DNA from: Paraburkholderia silvatlantica
GTDB taxonomy: Bacteria; Pseudomonadota; Gammaproteobacteria; Burkholderiales; Burkholderiaceae
Length of the DNA: 64,000 bases
Direction: 5' to 3'
NCBI RefSeq assembly: GCF_003096715.1
Contig: NZ_QEOL01000021.1
Location: 62,001 to 126,000 of the forward strand
Translations under genes and position numbers: made by a program
The notes under the pieces: generated by a model
The model's database searches: none
Seen by the model: the letters and a program-made list of their open reading frames with translations, nothing else
What the model was told of the DNA's origin: nothing
Part shown: one piece after another, positions 45,094-53,659 of the stretch
Numbering within the stretch: position 1 is the first letter of the stretch
How the letters are laid out: each line of letters begins with the position of its first letter

Positions 45094-45708
45094 ATGCTGG
45101 AACCACTTTCGCTAGCAGCGGGCCTGTCCTGGGGCAGCGGCCTGCGCCTCTATCTCACGGTGCTGATGGCCGGCGTGCTGCAACGTCTTGGCCTGATTCA
45201 TCTGCCCGACACGCTTGCCGTGCTCGCTTCGCCATGGGTGATCGGCATTGCCGCCGCGCTCACGGTGCTCGAATTCCTTGCCGACAAGATCCCCGCGTTC
45301 GACTCGCTCTGGGACGCGGTGCATACCTTCATCCGCATCCCGGCCGGGGCCGTGCTGGCGGCCGGCGCGCTCGGCCATGCCGATCCGGCGCTGCTGACCG
45401 TCGCAGCGCTGGCGGGCGGCACGCTCGCGGGCACGGCGCATCTCGCCAAGGCGGGTACGCGCGCGCTCATCAACCTGTCGCCTGAACCGGTGTCGAATGT
45501 CGTCACCTCGAGCGCCGAGGACGGCATGACCTTCGTCGGCGTGTTGCTCGCGTTCTTCGTGCCTTTGCTCTTCCTCGTCATGCTCGTGGCGTTCCTCGTG
45601 CTCGCGGCCTGGGCGCTGCCGCGCCTGTGGCGCGGCGTGCAGGGCGGTTTTCGCGGCATGGCGACGCACATGGTTTCGCGACTTTCGTTGCGAGGTCGTC
45701 ACGATTGA
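45094..45708 (+). CDS. DUF4126 membrane protein
   Basis: 204 residues with about five hydrophobic segments. Start LSLAAGLSWGSGLRLYLTVL, then VLEFLADKIPAFDSLWDAVHT and a Gly/Ala-rich segment ending SPEPVSNVVTSSAEDG are typical of the family, of unknown function. ATG follows GAGGAGGC. The TGA overlaps the TTG start of the large permease, so the two are translationally coupled. Confidence 0.85.
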   Translation: MLEPLSLAAGLSWGSGLRLYLTVLMAGVLQRLGLIHLPDTLAVLASPWVIGIAAALTVLEFLADKIPAFDSLWDAVHTFIRIPAGAVLAAGALGHADPALLTVAALAGGTLAGTAHLAKAGTRALINLSPEPVSNVVTSSAEDGMTFVGVLLAFFVPLLFLVMLVAFLVLAAWALPRLWRGVQGGFRGMATHMVSRLSLRGRHD

Positions 45709-48428
45709 GCGGCGGCGCCCCTTCTTCCTCCAACGCGAGGCCTCCACGCAGCGAAGGCGGCCCGGGCTTCGCGCAGACTGAGCCGACGGGAGCAGGCGGC
45801 GGCCAGGGCGGTCCGGGCAGGCCCGTGGCCGTGCGCACCACACCCGGCTGGTCCGATCTCGTGCATCTTGCCGCGCGCATGACGGCGCGCGACTGGCGCG
45901 CGGGCGAACTCACCATGCTGCTATTCGCGCTCGTGCTGGCCGTGGCGGCGCTCGCAAGCGTCGGTTTTCTCGCCGACCGGCTGCAACGCGGCCTCGAGCG
46001 CGACGCCCGGCGCATGATCGCCGCCGATTTCATCGTGCGCGCCGATCACCCCGTCGATCCGATGTTCGCGCGCGAGGCGCAGTCGCTCTCGCTGCGCACG
46101 GCGACCACGGCGATCTTCCCGAGCATGGTGAGTTCGGCGCCGCCGCCAGCTGCGGCAGCGGCGGGCGCTTCCGCCGCGCCGGGCGTCACGGCCACTCGGC
46201 TTGCCGCCGTGAAGGCCGTCTCGGCGGACTATCCGTTGCGCGGCGCGCTGCGCATCGCCGCAGCGCCGGGCGCGCCCGATCACGCGGCGCAAGGCATTCC
46301 GCCGCCCGGCACCGTCTGGGTGGACGACGAACTGCTCGACGCGCTCAAGCTCCATGTCGGCGACACCGTGAAGGTCGGCACGCGCACCTTCACCGTGAAC
46401 GCGCTCATCACGAAAGAACTCGACCGCGGCTTCTCGTTCGTGAACTTCTCGCCGCGCCTCATGATGCGCGCCGACGAAGTCGCGTCGACCGGACTGCTCG
46501 GCTATGGCAGCCGCGTGACTTACCGCCTGCTCGTGGCGGGCGCCGATCCGGCCGTCGCGCAGTTCGCCGCGTGGGCGCGTGCGCGCGTGGATGGCGGCAA
46601 GATGCGCGGCGTCGCGCTCGAATCGCTCCAGGACGGCCAGCCTCAGGTGCGCCAGACGCTCGACCGCGCGCGCCACTTCCTCACGCTCGTTTCGCTGCTC
46701 ACGGCGCTGCTCGCGGCGGTAGCGATCGCCATGGCCGCGCATCGCTATACGCGCCGCCATCTCGACGCCTGCGCCGCGATGCGCTGCCTCGGCGCGAGCC
46801 AACGCACGTTGCGCACGCTGTTCGTGCTGGAGTTCGCGGGGCTCGGACTCGTGGGCGGCGCAGCGGGTGTGGCGCTCGGCTACGCGGGCCATCTCGCGCT
46901 GCTGGCGTGGCTCGGCAATCTCATCGACGTCGTGCTGCCGCAGCCCGGCCCGTTGCCCGTGCTCGAAGGCATCGCCGCGGGCCTCGTGCTGCTGCTTGGC
47001 TTCGCGCTGCCGCCGCTCCTGCCGCTCACGCGCGTGCCGCCGGTGCGCGTGCTGCGCCGCGAGTGGGGCGGCGAAGGGCGCGTCGCGTGGGCGGCCTATG
47101 GCGTCGGCATTGCGCTCTTCGCGGGGCTGCTCGTGATCGCGGCGGGGGAGTGGAAGCTGGGCGGCATCGTCGCCGGCGGTTTCGCGATCGGGCTGCTCGT
47201 GTTCGCCGGCGTGGCGCGCGCGGCGCTCTGGTGCGCGGCGCGCCTGGCACGTAGCGGACGCCTCGCCGGCCAGGCACGCGCGGGCGTGGGCTGGCGCTAT
47301 GCGCTGGCGTCGCTCGAACGGCGGCCGGGCGCAAGCGCGCTGCAGATCACCGCGCTCGCCATCGGCCTCATGTGTCTCTTGCTGATCGCGATGACGCGCA
47401 ACGACCTCGTCGAAGGCTGGCGCAAGTCCACGCCGCCCGATGCGCCCAACGAGTTCCTGATCGACATTCAGCCCGATCAGCGCGACGCCGTGGCCGCGTG
47501 GCTGCGCTCGCATGGCATTGCCGGGGCGGCCGATAGCGATCTCCAGCCGATGGTGCGCGCTCGCCTGATCTCGATCAACGGCAAGCCCGTGAATCCTGAC
47601 TCGTACAAGAGCGAGGACGCGCGCCGGCTCGTGGATCGCGAGTTCAATCTCTCGTACACGACGAAGCTGCCCGACGACAATCGCATCGAGGCGGGCACCT
47701 GGTATGGCGATTCGGCCACGCCGCAGCTTTCGATCGAGCAGGGCCTGGCGAAGCTCATCAACGTGAAGCCCGGCGACGTGCTCAAGTTCGACGTGACGGG
47801 CCTGGAAGTCACGGCGCCCGTGACGAGCGTGCGCAAGCTCGACTGGGGCTCGTTCAAGGTCAACTTCTTCGTGCTGATGTCGCCCGCGCTGCTGCGCGAC
47901 TTTCCGGCGACCTACATCACGAGCTTTCACCTGCCGCCGGGGCAGCGCGAAGTCGTGGACGGTCTGGTGGCCCGCTATCCCAACGTCACCGCGATCGACA
48001 TCGCGCCGATTCTCGCGCAGATCGAGCGCGTGCTGGAGCAGGTGATCGGCGCGGTGCAGTTCCTCTTTCTCTTCACGCTCGCCGCCGGCGTGCTGGTGCT
48101 CTACGCGGCGCTCGCGGGCACGCGCGACGAGCGCATGCGCGAGTCGGCGCTGCTGCGCGCGCTGGGGGCATCGCACCAGCAGGTGCGCGCGGTGCAGGTG
48201 GCCGAATTCATTTCCGTGGGCGCGCTCGCGGGGCTCATGGCGGCAATCGGCGCGCAGGCGGTGGGCTCGGTGCTCGCCACGCACGTATTTCTCTTCTATC
48301 TCCCGTTCGATCCGTGGCTCGTGCCGGCCGGCATCGCCGCAGGCGTATTGTGCGCGGGCGTGGGCGGGTGGATCAGCTTGCGGCATGTGCTCGCACGGCC
48401 GGCGCTGCAGTCGCTGCGCGATGCGTAG
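45705..48428 (+). CDS. FtsX-type ABC transporter permease (YbbP-like)
   Basis: About 907 residues. Two FtsX/MacB-type permease halves: helix near residues 40-65 (MLLFALVLAVAALASVGFLA), first cluster after HFLTLVSLLTALLAAVAIAMAAHRY with MRCLGASQRTLRTLF, and the last cluster FLFLFTLAAGVLVLYAALAG, RALGASHQQVRAVQ. Large periplasmic regions lie between. YbbP-type permeases pair with a YbbA-like ATPase, which is not next to this gene. Start TTG 45705 was chosen: GAGGT lies 8 bases upstream and it overlaps the DUF4126 stop as TTGA. Probably handles lipid or lipoprotein-like substrates (inference). Confidence 0.85.
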   Translation: MSGGAPSSSNARPPRSEGGPGFAQTEPTGAGGGQGGPGRPVAVRTTPGWSDLVHLAARMTARDWRAGELTMLLFALVLAVAALASVGFLADRLQRGLERDARRMIAADFIVRADHPVDPMFAREAQSLSLRTATTAIFPSMVSSAPPPAAAAAGASAAPGVTATRLAAVKAVSADYPLRGALRIAAAPGAPDHAAQGIPPPGTVWVDDELLDALKLHVGDTVKVGTRTFTVNALITKELDRGFSFVNFSPRLMMRADEVASTGLLGYGSRVTYRLLVAGADPAVAQFAAWARARVDGGKMRGVALESLQDGQPQVRQTLDRARHFLTLVSLLTALLAAVAIAMAAHRYTRRHLDACAAMRCLGASQRTLRTLFVLEFAGLGLVGGAAGVALGYAGHLALLAWLGNLIDVVLPQPGPLPVLEGIAAGLVLLLGFALPPLLPLTRVPPVRVLRREWGGEGRVAWAAYGVGIALFAGLLVIAAGEWKLGGIVAGGFAIGLLVFAGVARAALWCAARLARSGRLAGQARAGVGWRYALASLERRPGASALQITALAIGLMCLLLIAMTRNDLVEGWRKSTPPDAPNEFLIDIQPDQRDAVAAWLRSHGIAGAADSDLQPMVRARLISINGKPVNPDSYKSEDARRLVDREFNLSYTTKLPDDNRIEAGTWYGDSATPQLSIEQGLAKLINVKPGDVLKFDVTGLEVTAPVTSVRKLDWGSFKVNFFVLMSPALLRDFPATYITSFHLPPGQREVVDGLVARYPNVTAIDIAPILAQIERVLEQVIGAVQFLFLFTLAAGVLVLYAALAGTRDERMRESALLRALGASHQQVRAVQVAEFISVGALAGLMAAIGAQAVGSVLATHVFLFYLPFDPWLVPAGIAAGVLCAGVGGWISLRHVLARPALQSLRDA

Positions 48429-48539
48429 TGCAGCGACCCTGCAGCCACCCGCGGCCACCACCCGCCACCCGCCGCTGTGCGAGAATCATTGGTCTTAAGG
48501 CAGCGCGCTGCCGTCCCTCTTTTTTCCTGATTCAACCGT

Positions 48540-48950
48540 ATGACCGATCCAGCCGACGAAGCGCCGCAGAAACCCACGGCCTTCGAACTCGTCGGCGGCG
48601 AGGCGCGCGTGCGCGAACTCGTCGACCGTTTCTATGACCTGATGGACCTCGAGGCCGATTTCGCGGGCATCCGCGCCATGCATCCGCAAACGCTCGACGG
48701 CTCGCGCGACAAGCTGTTCTGGTTCCTCTGCGGCTGGCTCGGCGGCCCGGACCACTATATCGAACGCTTTGGCCATCCGCGCCTGCGCGCGCGTCATTTG
48801 CCGTTCGCGATCGCCTCGCCGGAGCGCGATCAGTGGCTGCGCTGCATGGCCTGGGCGATGGAAGACGTCGGCCTCGCGCAGCCGCTGCGCGAACGCCTGC
48901 TGCATTCATTCTTCGATACCGCCGACTGGATGCGCAATCATCCGGGTTGA
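48540..48950 (+). CDS. Group II truncated haemoglobin
   Basis: 136 residues, 2-over-2 globin. Seen: ELVGGEARVRELVDRFYDLM, LFWFLCGWLGGPDHYIERFGHPRLRARHLPFAI with the proximal His, and WLRCMAWAMEDV with the G8 Trp of group II. The adjacent Tyr and Trp residues fit oxygen, peroxide or NO chemistry. ATG directly follows the T-rich stretch at 48520. Confidence 0.92.
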   Translation: MTDPADEAPQKPTAFELVGGEARVRELVDRFYDLMDLEADFAGIRAMHPQTLDGSRDKLFWFLCGWLGGPDHYIERFGHPRLRARHLPFAIASPERDQWLRCMAWAMEDVGLAQPLRERLLHSFFDTADWMRNHPG

Positions 48951-49040
48951 TCGACTGGGCACGATTGTCCCGGTCCTTGGGCCGGTACAGTCAGGCGTTC
49001 ACGCGTCGCGGCCGTCCGGCGGGGTGGTTCGCCCCGCAGC

Positions 49041-49046
49041 CATAAT
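49041..49046 (+). promoter_or_regulatory. Candidate -10 box for the alanyl-tRNA editing gene
   Basis: CATAAT, 5 of 6, placing the start at about 49053, the first base of the tandem repeat. Confidence 0.35.
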
Positions 49047-49052
49047 GGCCCT

Positions 49053-49084
49053 TTGGCTGGTTGGCTGGTTGGCTGGCTGGCTGG
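49053..49084 (+). repeat. Tandem TTGGCTGG repeats in the leader of the alanyl-tRNA editing gene
   Basis: Three copies of TTGGCTGG followed by two of CTGG. Simple repeats of 4 and 8 bases can change length by slippage; here they lie between a candidate promoter and the ribosome-binding site. Confidence 0.9.
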
Positions 49085-49133
49085 CGGCCGGCTATGCGCG
49101 GCCCGCCGTACGCAAAACAAGGAGACACCCACG

Positions 49134-49868
49134 ATGACGACCACCCGCGCGCTCTTTCGCGAAGACGCCTATCTCACGCAGTGCGAAGCGACCGTGCTTG
49201 CCGTTGGCGAGGACGGGGTGCGGCTCGACCAGACCGTGTTCTATCCGCTCGGCGGCGGCCAGGCTGGCGACGCCGGCGCGCTGGTGCTCGCCGACGGCAC
49301 GCGCATCGAGATTGCCGATACGCGCAAGGCGAAGTTCGAAGGCGCGACGCCCGACGACGCGCTCCACGTTCCCGCGCCCGGCCAGCAAGCACAGCTCGCG
49401 CGTCTCGCCGCGGGCGAGCGCGTGCGCGCCGAGATCGACTGGACGCGCCGCCACCGCCACATGCGTCTGCACACGGCGAGCCATTTGATGTGCGCGGTGC
49501 TGCCCTATCCCGTGGACGGCTGCAGCATCACGACCGACTATGCGCGCCTCGATTTCGCGACCGTCGAGCCGATCGAGCGCGAGATGGTGGAGGCACGGCT
49601 CGCCGAACTCGTTTCGGGCGCGCACGCGGTGGCGACCGAATGGATCACCGACGAGGAGATGGCGCAGCGCCCCGAACTCGTGCGCACGATGAGCGTGAAG
49701 CCCCCGATGGGTCTCGGCCGTGTGCGCCTCTTGCGTATCGATAACGTCGATTTGCAGCCCTGCGGCGGCACGCACGTGCGTAACACGCAGGAGATCGGCG
49801 CGCTGCGCGTGGCGAAGCTCGAGAAGAAGAGTGCGCGCACGCGGCGTCTCGTGCTGGAACTGGCGTAA
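49134..49868 (+). CDS. Alanyl-tRNA editing protein (AlaX type)
   Basis: 244 residues, the free-standing editing domain of alanyl-tRNA synthetase, which deacylates Ser-tRNA(Ala). Zinc motifs HTASH (in RLHTASHLMCAVL) and CGGTHVRN, plus the N-terminal YPLGGGQAGDAG. ATG 49134 follows AAGGAGA; a TTG-initiated extension through the repeat is rejected. The stop overlaps the next gene's ATG (TAATG). Confidence 0.93.
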   Translation: MTTTRALFREDAYLTQCEATVLAVGEDGVRLDQTVFYPLGGGQAGDAGALVLADGTRIEIADTRKAKFEGATPDDALHVPAPGQQAQLARLAAGERVRAEIDWTRRHRHMRLHTASHLMCAVLPYPVDGCSITTDYARLDFATVEPIEREMVEARLAELVSGAHAVATEWITDEEMAQRPELVRTMSVKPPMGLGRVRLLRIDNVDLQPCGGTHVRNTQEIGALRVAKLEKKSARTRRLVLELA

Positions 49869-50455
49869 TGCATCTCGAAGCGCGTGCGCGCGAGGTGCTC
49901 GACTTCTGGTTCGGCACGCCGGATTCGGAGGCATTCGGCCGCGAGCGCAAGATGTGGTTCCGCAAGAACGCCGCATTCGACGCGAAGCTGCGCGAACGCT
50001 TCGGCGCGCTGCTCGGTGCCGCGTGTGCGGGCGAACTCGACGCATGGTGCGAGACGCCCGAGGGCGCGCTTGCGCTCGTGATCGTGCTCGACCAGTTCTC
50101 GCGCAACTGCCGTCGCGGCACGCCGCACGCATTCTCCGCCGACGACAAGGCGCTCGGCATCGCGCGCGCGATGGTGGCGAGCGGCGCGGATCTGCGCTTG
50201 CCCACGCTGCAGCACCGCGCCTTCGCGTATCTGCCGTTCGAGCACGCCGAAAGCGCCGAAGCGCAGCGCGAATCGCTGCGGCTCTTCGGCGAACTGGCGA
50301 AGGATCCTGAGGGGAAGGGCTACTACGATTACGCGGTGCGCCACGCGAAGGTCATCGAGCGCTTCGGGCGCTTTCCGCATCGCAATGCGCAACTGGGCCG
50401 AGCGTCCACCGACGCAGAGGCCGCGTTCCTGCGCGAACGCGGTTCGTCGTTCTAG
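49868..50455 (+). CDS. DUF924 family protein
   Basis: 195 residues. Seen: EVLDFWFG, then LALVIVLDQFSRNCRRGTPHAFSADDKAL and LPFEHAESAEAQRES, and HAKVIERFGRFPHRNAQLGR, all family hallmarks. Function unknown; predicted all-helical TPR-like fold. Translationally coupled to the editing gene. Confidence 0.92.
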   Translation: MHLEARAREVLDFWFGTPDSEAFGRERKMWFRKNAAFDAKLRERFGALLGAACAGELDAWCETPEGALALVIVLDQFSRNCRRGTPHAFSADDKALGIARAMVASGADLRLPTLQHRAFAYLPFEHAESAEAQRESLRLFGELAKDPEGKGYYDYAVRHAKVIERFGRFPHRNAQLGRASTDAEAAFLRERGSSF

Positions 50456-50485
50456 CGTCGTTCCAGCGCAATCCCGCGCGCGGGT

Positions 50486-51232
50486 TCAGCGTCCGCCGCT
50501 CACGTCGAGCAGGGCGCCTGTGACATACGAGGCGGCGTCGCTGAGCAGCCACACGATCGTTTGCGCGACTTCGTCGGCGCTGCCGGGGCGGCCGAGCGGC
50601 GTTTGCGCGCCGAGCACGGCCGCGCGATCCGGGCGGCCGCCGCTCGCGTGGATCTCGGTATCGATGAGGCCGGGGCGCACCGCGTTCACGCGCACGCCCT
50701 GCGGTCCGAGTTCCCTGGCGAGGCCGATCGTCATCGTGTCGACCGCGCCCTTCGACGACGCATAGTCGACATATTCGTTGGGCGAGCCCAGCCGCGCGGC
50801 CGCCGAGGAGACGTTGACGATCGAGCCGCCGTCGCCGCCGCGATCCTTCGACATGCGCCGCGCCGCTTCGCGTGCGCATAGAAACGCGCCGTACACGTTC
50901 ACGTCGAACATGCGCTTCAGACGCTCGGCGCTCATGTCGGCGACCTGGCTGCCGGGCGCGACGATCCCCGCGTTGTTCACGAGCGCATCGATGCGGCCAT
51001 AGGCCGATTCGAGCGCGTCGAACATCGCGACGACGTCCGCCTCGCTCGCGACGTCGCCGCGCAGCACGCGCGCGTGGCCGCCTGCGCGGCCCACTTCGGC
51101 GGCGGTTTCGTCGGCGGCCGGTTCGTTGTGCAGATAGTTGACGCCCACGGTCCAGCCGTGTGCGCCAAGCAGACGCGCCGTCGCGCGGCCGATGCCGCGG
51201 CTCGCGCCGGTGATCAGGACAACCTTGCTCAT
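50486..51232 (-). CDS. SDR family oxidoreductase
   Basis: 248 residues, classical SDR: VVLITGASRGIGRATA, LVNNAGIV, catalytic Ser in IVNVSSAAARLG and YASSK as the YxxxK motif, PGLIDTEIHASGG and YVTGALLDVSGGR. NAD(P)-dependent; substrate unknown. Convergent with the DUF924 gene. Confidence 0.93.
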   Translation of the reverse strand: MSKVVLITGASRGIGRATARLLGAHGWTVGVNYLHNEPAADETAAEVGRAGGHARVLRGDVASEADVVAMFDALESAYGRIDALVNNAGIVAPGSQVADMSAERLKRMFDVNVYGAFLCAREAARRMSKDRGGDGGSIVNVSSAAARLGSPNEYVDYASSKGAVDTMTIGLARELGPQGVRVNAVRPGLIDTEIHASGGRPDRAAVLGAQTPLGRPGSADEVAQTIVWLLSDAASYVTGALLDVSGGR

Positions 51233-51305
51233 CGTGATGGACTCGTGAAGGTAACTGCGCGTGGTGACTGCGGATTGCCGGGGCGAACGGCGCTATGCGG
51301 CGGGA

Positions 51306-51890
51306 TTACACGTTCTCGCGCAAGTCCGCCCACTTGTCCTTTGCGGGCGCGTGATAGCGCTTGAGCCTGGCGATCAGCGCGACGGGATCGGCGTCGGTTT
51401 GCAGCATGTCGAGGTAGGTCTGGCGCATGAAGCCTTCGCGCACCGTGTGGTCGAGCAGCGCCATGAGCGGATCGTAGAAGCCGCTGATGTTCAGCACGCC
51501 CACCGGCTTGCGGTGATAGCCGAGCTGCGCCCAGGTATAGACCTCGAACAGCTCTTCGAGCGTGCCCGCGCCGCCCGGCATCGCGACGAAGGCGTCGGAG
51601 AGGTCGGCCATCATCTTCTTGCGGTGATGCATGTCGGGCACGACGTGCAGCTCGGTGAGGCCCGCATGGCCCACTTCCTTGTCGACCAGCAACTCGGGGA
51701 TCACGCCGATGGCGCGGCCGCCGCCCGCCATCACGGTGTCGGCGATCACGCCCATCAGGCCGACCTTTCCGCCGCCATAGACGAGTGCGAGGTTCGAGGC
51801 GACGAGCGCGCGGCCGAACGCCTGTGCGGCTTCGGTGTAAACCGGATTGGCTCCAGGCGAGGAGCCGCAATATACGCAGACTGCTTTCAT
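51306..51890 (-). CDS. LOG family nucleotide 5'-monophosphate phosphoribohydrolase
   Basis: 194 residues. Start VCVYCGSSPGANPVY, LVYGGGKVGLMG, VVPDMHHRKKMM and the signature PGGAGTLEELFEVYTW. LOG proteins release cytokinin bases from riboside monophosphates; in bacteria many act as general nucleotide hydrolases. It begins 13 bases after the TetR gene on the same strand. Confidence 0.94.
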   Translation of the reverse strand: MKAVCVYCGSSPGANPVYTEAAQAFGRALVASNLALVYGGGKVGLMGVIADTVMAGGGRAIGVIPELLVDKEVGHAGLTELHVVPDMHHRKKMMADLSDAFVAMPGGAGTLEELFEVYTWAQLGYHRKPVGVLNISGFYDPLMALLDHTVREGFMRQTYLDMLQTDADPVALIARLKRYHAPAKDKWADLRENV

Positions 51891-51903
51891 TCGGCTTTGG
51901 CCT

Positions 51904-52626
51904 TTATTCGCGGTTGTCTTTTGCGGCGCCCGCGCCTTCGCGCGGCGGCAGGTAGTCGTAGAACTCGCGCTTGGCGAGCTTGCCCGAGACGAGGTCGTCG
52001 AACAGCTCGCGCGCGCGGCCGCGCAGATACGGCGCCATCAGCGAGACGATCTGCACGCTGACCTGGTGCAGCTCGTCGCGAATCGCTTCCTGGTCGTTGT
52101 ACTTGCGCGGATTCATCACGAACTGGTACGAGAGCCAGTAGGTGGCGATCACGCCGATATTGGTCGAAATCACGTCGATCTCGGCGGGCGTGGCGACCAT
52201 GTCGCCGTCTTCCACGAGCTGCTCGCAGAACTGCTTCGCGAAGTGCACCTTGTGGCTGATGATCTGCTTGAAATGCATCTCCAGCGTGCGGTTGCGCGCG
52301 AGCAGGTCGTTCAGGTCGCGATAGAGAAAGCGGTAGCGCCACGTGAAGTCGACCATGTACTGCAGGTATGCCCACATCTCGTCGATGGTGGCGCGATGGT
52401 CCTCGGGAAAGCGCAGACGCTTTTCGATCTCCTGCTCGAACTGGCTGAAGATGCTGTTGATGATGTCGTCTTTGTTGCGGAAGTGGTAGTACAGGTTGCC
52501 TGGACTGATCTCCATTTCCTCGGCGATGGTCGTCGTGGTGACGTTCGGCTCGCCGATCTCGTTGAACAGCTTCAGCGACAGCTCGAGAATCCGTTCGCGT
52601 GTACGGCGGGGAGGTTTGGCATCCAT
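51904..52626 (-). CDS. TetR family transcriptional regulator
   Basis: 240 residues. N-terminal helix-turn-helix: RERILELSLKLFNEIGEPNVTTTTIAEEMEISPGN then LYYHFRNKDDII (given in two parts). This head resembles PhaD-like regulators. The C-terminal ligand domain is unassigned. A TATAAT -10 with flanking TTATAA boxes lies upstream, compatible with self-regulation. Confidence 0.9.
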   Translation of the reverse strand: MDAKPPRRTRERILELSLKLFNEIGEPNVTTTTIAEEMEISPGNLYYHFRNKDDIINSIFSQFEQEIEKRLRFPEDHRATIDEMWAYLQYMVDFTWRYRFLYRDLNDLLARNRTLEMHFKQIISHKVHFAKQFCEQLVEDGDMVATPAEIDVISTNIGVIATYWLSYQFVMNPRKYNDQEAIRDELHQVSVQIVSLMAPYLRGRARELFDDLVSGKLAKREFYDYLPPREGAGAAKDNRE

Positions 52627-52709
52627 GTCGTCCGGCCCTGAAAATGCAGTGCCGGGCTCAGGCGCCCGCTCGTAGGTTGCGGTGCGCGCGGCCCGGACGC
52701 GGTTGGTCG

Positions 52710-52734
52710 TTATAAGACTGTCGTTCGATTATAA
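52710..52734 (-). promoter_or_regulatory. TetR promoter and possible operator
   Basis: Two TTATAA boxes (52710-52715 and 52729-52734), 13 bases apart. The distal one contains the minus-strand -10 TATAAT (52728-52733). They could be half-sites for the TetR protein. Confidence 0.4.
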
Positions 52735-52820
52735 ACCGACGGCCCGCGCGCACCGACAGCTTGCGCCGGTCAGGAGCGGGCAAGCGTGGTGAGGCCCTGG
52801 CGGACTGGAGGAGCGGGGCG

Positions 52821-53543
52821 CTAGAGCACGCCGATTCCGTGCAGCAGCAGCGGCCCGAAACGGGGTACGAGGATCAACCCCCAGGTCAGGACGCAGAGCA
52901 GCAACGCGAGTGTCACCGCTGCGCTGCCCAGGTCCTTGGCGCGGCCCGAGAGTTCGTTGCGCTCGAGGCCGATGCGGTCCACCGCGTTCTCGATGCTCGA
53001 ATTGAGCAGCTCGACGATCAGCACGAGGATCACCGAGCCGAGCAGCAGTACGCGCTCGACGGGCTCGACCGGAATGAACACGCCGATCGGCACGAGGATG
53101 GCCGAGAGCGTGAGCTCCTGGCGAAACGCGCTTTCCTCCCGGATGGCGGCGCGAAACCCCTTGATCGAGTACTTGAGCGCCTTCCATGCGCGGGTGATGC
53201 CGCGGTTGCCCTTGTAGGGGTTGAAGGGGAGCGGGGCGAGCGGATCGTCGGGGCCGAGCGGTTCGTGCAGATGCGGCGGCTCGGGCGGCTCCGGTGCGGC
53301 AGCGCGCGGCGCAGCGGGCGCGCTGGGCGCAGTGGCGTTGGCGGGCTCGCTCGCAGGTGCGGGTGCGGGTGCGGCAGGCGGCGCAACGCCTGGTGCGGCC
53401 ACGGCCGAAGCGCTCGCGCGCGGATCGAGCGCTTCGGCGGCGCGTGCGGCGCGCGAGGAGCCGCCGGCACGCTGGCCGGCTGGCGCAGCGGGACTGCGTG
53501 CGCCCTGGGCGCTATGCGGCGGTAACGGTGGACGTGGCGTCAT
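52821..53543 (-). CDS. dgkA: Diacylglycerol kinase with Pro/Ala-rich N-terminal extension
   Basis: 240 residues, about twice the usual DgkA length. The C-terminal 130 are a normal DgkA: GNRGITRAWKALKYSIKGF, ESAFRQEL, then the active-site VELLNSSIENAVDRIG and a last helix LALLLCVLTWGLILV. DgkA phosphorylates diacylglycerol to phosphatidic acid in the inner membrane. The first 100 residues are low-complexity Pro/Ala; no Met lies nearer the domain, so a GTG or TTG start could shorten it. It follows the GT4 and PlcP-like genes on the same strand. Confidence 0.88.
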   Translation of the reverse strand: MTPRPPLPPHSAQGARSPAAPAGQRAGGSSRAARAAEALDPRASASAVAAPGVAPPAAPAPAPASEPANATAPSAPAAPRAAAPEPPEPPHLHEPLGPDDPLAPLPFNPYKGNRGITRAWKALKYSIKGFRAAIREESAFRQELTLSAILVPIGVFIPVEPVERVLLLGSVILVLIVELLNSSIENAVDRIGLERNELSGRAKDLGSAAVTLALLLCVLTWGLILVPRFGPLLLHGIGVL

Positions 53544-53659
53544 GGTGGTGCCAGGTAGTACCCCAGTATCGCACGCGTGCGAGGCGGTTGCGCCGGGGCC
53601 GTCCGTGTCCCCGGCGCGCTCGCGGACAATCGAAGCGCGCACCATGGCCGGCCTCGCGC

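Noticed and set aside
49053..49133. TTG-initiated 27-residue extension of the alanyl-tRNA editing protein through the repeat
   Set aside because: A good AAGGAGA site precedes ATG 49134 and the extension is only translated repeat.
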